A stretch of 6,205 nucleotides of DNA. Source: Treponema sp. (GTDB taxonomy: Bacteria > Spirochaetota > Spirochaetia > Treponematales > Breznakiellaceae). The notes beneath the pieces are model-generated. The model was not told the origin of the DNA, made no database searches, and was given only the letters and a program-made list of their open reading frames with translations. Of this stretch, positions 5,701 through 6,205 are shown in pieces (positions within the stretch are counted from its first letter, which is position 1; every line of letters starts with the position of its first letter). The translations under genes and the position numbers were made by a program. The stretch spans positions 1 through 6,205 of the forward strand of contig JAIRXN010000224.1 in the NCBI GenBank assembly GCA_031268245.1, read 5' to 3'.

Positions 5701-6205
5701 TTATGCGTGTACCAATACTTTTGACATCCATTTTCTCGAATGAAACCTTGCGTACATCCATAAACAACGCAGGCCCTCGTCTAACGCCATGCCTATCCAT
5801 GCGCCGTATACGCCCATGCCAAATTTGATTCCTAAAATATAGCTGCCCAAAAATGCGCCGAGCGGCATGGTCACTAATCCCATAATCACCGTTATCGCGG
5901 CGTCCCCCGATGTCCTAAGCGCCATTGATATGATATAATTCCCCGATCGTCCAATTTCCTTAACAATATTTATTATCATTACTATGGAAACAAAGCCAAG
6001 AATGGATTGATTGTCTGTCAGGAGGCCAAGCAGCGTTTTTCCGGTGAACGCGAAAAATACCGCAATAACCGCGGTAATTGCCATACCGTATTTGACCGCT
6101 TTCATGGTTTCATGGTAACAGGCTTCAAAACGGCCTTCACCAACCCGCCATCCGGCAATGATTCCATTAGCCTGGCTTAAACTTACTGCCACACAATATA
6201 TTAAA
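5701..6205 (-). CDS. MATE-family multidrug/solute exporter, C-terminal part only
   Basis: This is the last 167 residues of an inner-membrane exporter; the gene continues beyond the right edge, since the frame is open to the last base. The GTG at 6192 is internal, not a start. Visible segments fit the C-terminal half of MATE proteins. First comes a cytoplasmic loop with SQANGIIAGWRVGEGRFEA, matching the common Q-xx-G-xx-x-GxGr/k pattern. Four hydrophobic segments follow, with SMALRTSGDA before the penultimate pair. The tail, DEGLRCLWMYARFHSRKW, is the usual charged end after the last helix. MATE exporters use sodium or proton gradients to expel drugs or metabolites; the substrate here is unknown. 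It reads in the same direction as the receptor operon, but the 167-base gap suggests a separate unit. A hand count gives about 46 percent GC, a little below the roughly 50 percent seen in a sampled line of the receptor gene, which is too small a difference to claim transfer. Confidence 0.88.
   Translation of the reverse strand, partial: LIYCVAVSLSQANGIIAGWRVGEGRFEACYHETMKAVKYGMAITAVIAVFFAFTGKTLLGLLTDNQSILGFVSIVMIINIVKEIGRSGNYIISMALRTSGDAAITVIMGLVTMPLGAFLGSYILGIKFGMGVYGAWIGMALDEGLRCLWMYARFHSRKWMSKVLVHA

Overview
The window is almost fully coding, and every gene I can support reads on the minus strand (right to left). The organism looks like a diderm bacterium, most likely a spirochaete of the Treponema group. 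This rests on how closely the plug and C-terminal barrel of the large receptor resemble treponemal TonB-dependent receptors as I remember them. There is no rRNA or other marker in the window, so the placement is an inference.

Layout in transcription order. The 3' end of a MATE-type membrane exporter gene enters from the right edge (6205-5701). A 167-base intergenic stretch follows (5700-5534), the only sizeable gap and the likely start of a new transcript. Then come six tightly packed genes: a TonB-dependent outer-membrane receptor with an N-terminal carboxypeptidase-regulatory-like domain (5533-2948), an exported protein of unknown function (2948-2025), ExbB (2022-1333), a first ExbD (1343-933), a second, divergent ExbD (936-538), and TonB (545 to the left edge, C-terminus cut off). 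Junctions are a 1-base overlap (TGATG), a 2-base gap, and overlaps of 11, 4 and 8 bases. This strongly suggests one polycistronic, translationally coupled operon.

How the genes work together. ExbB and the ExbDs form the inner-membrane proton-driven motor. TonB carries the energy across the periplasm to the TonB box of the receptor, which imports an unknown ligand. The exported unknown protein sits between the receptor and the motor genes, so it is the best candidate for a new periplasmic accessory part. Other points of note are the two different ExbD subunits, both keeping the proton-pathway aspartate at residue 19, and an unusually acidic TonB linker with a single short proline run. I see no RNA genes, mobile elements, CRISPR arrays or convincing terminators.
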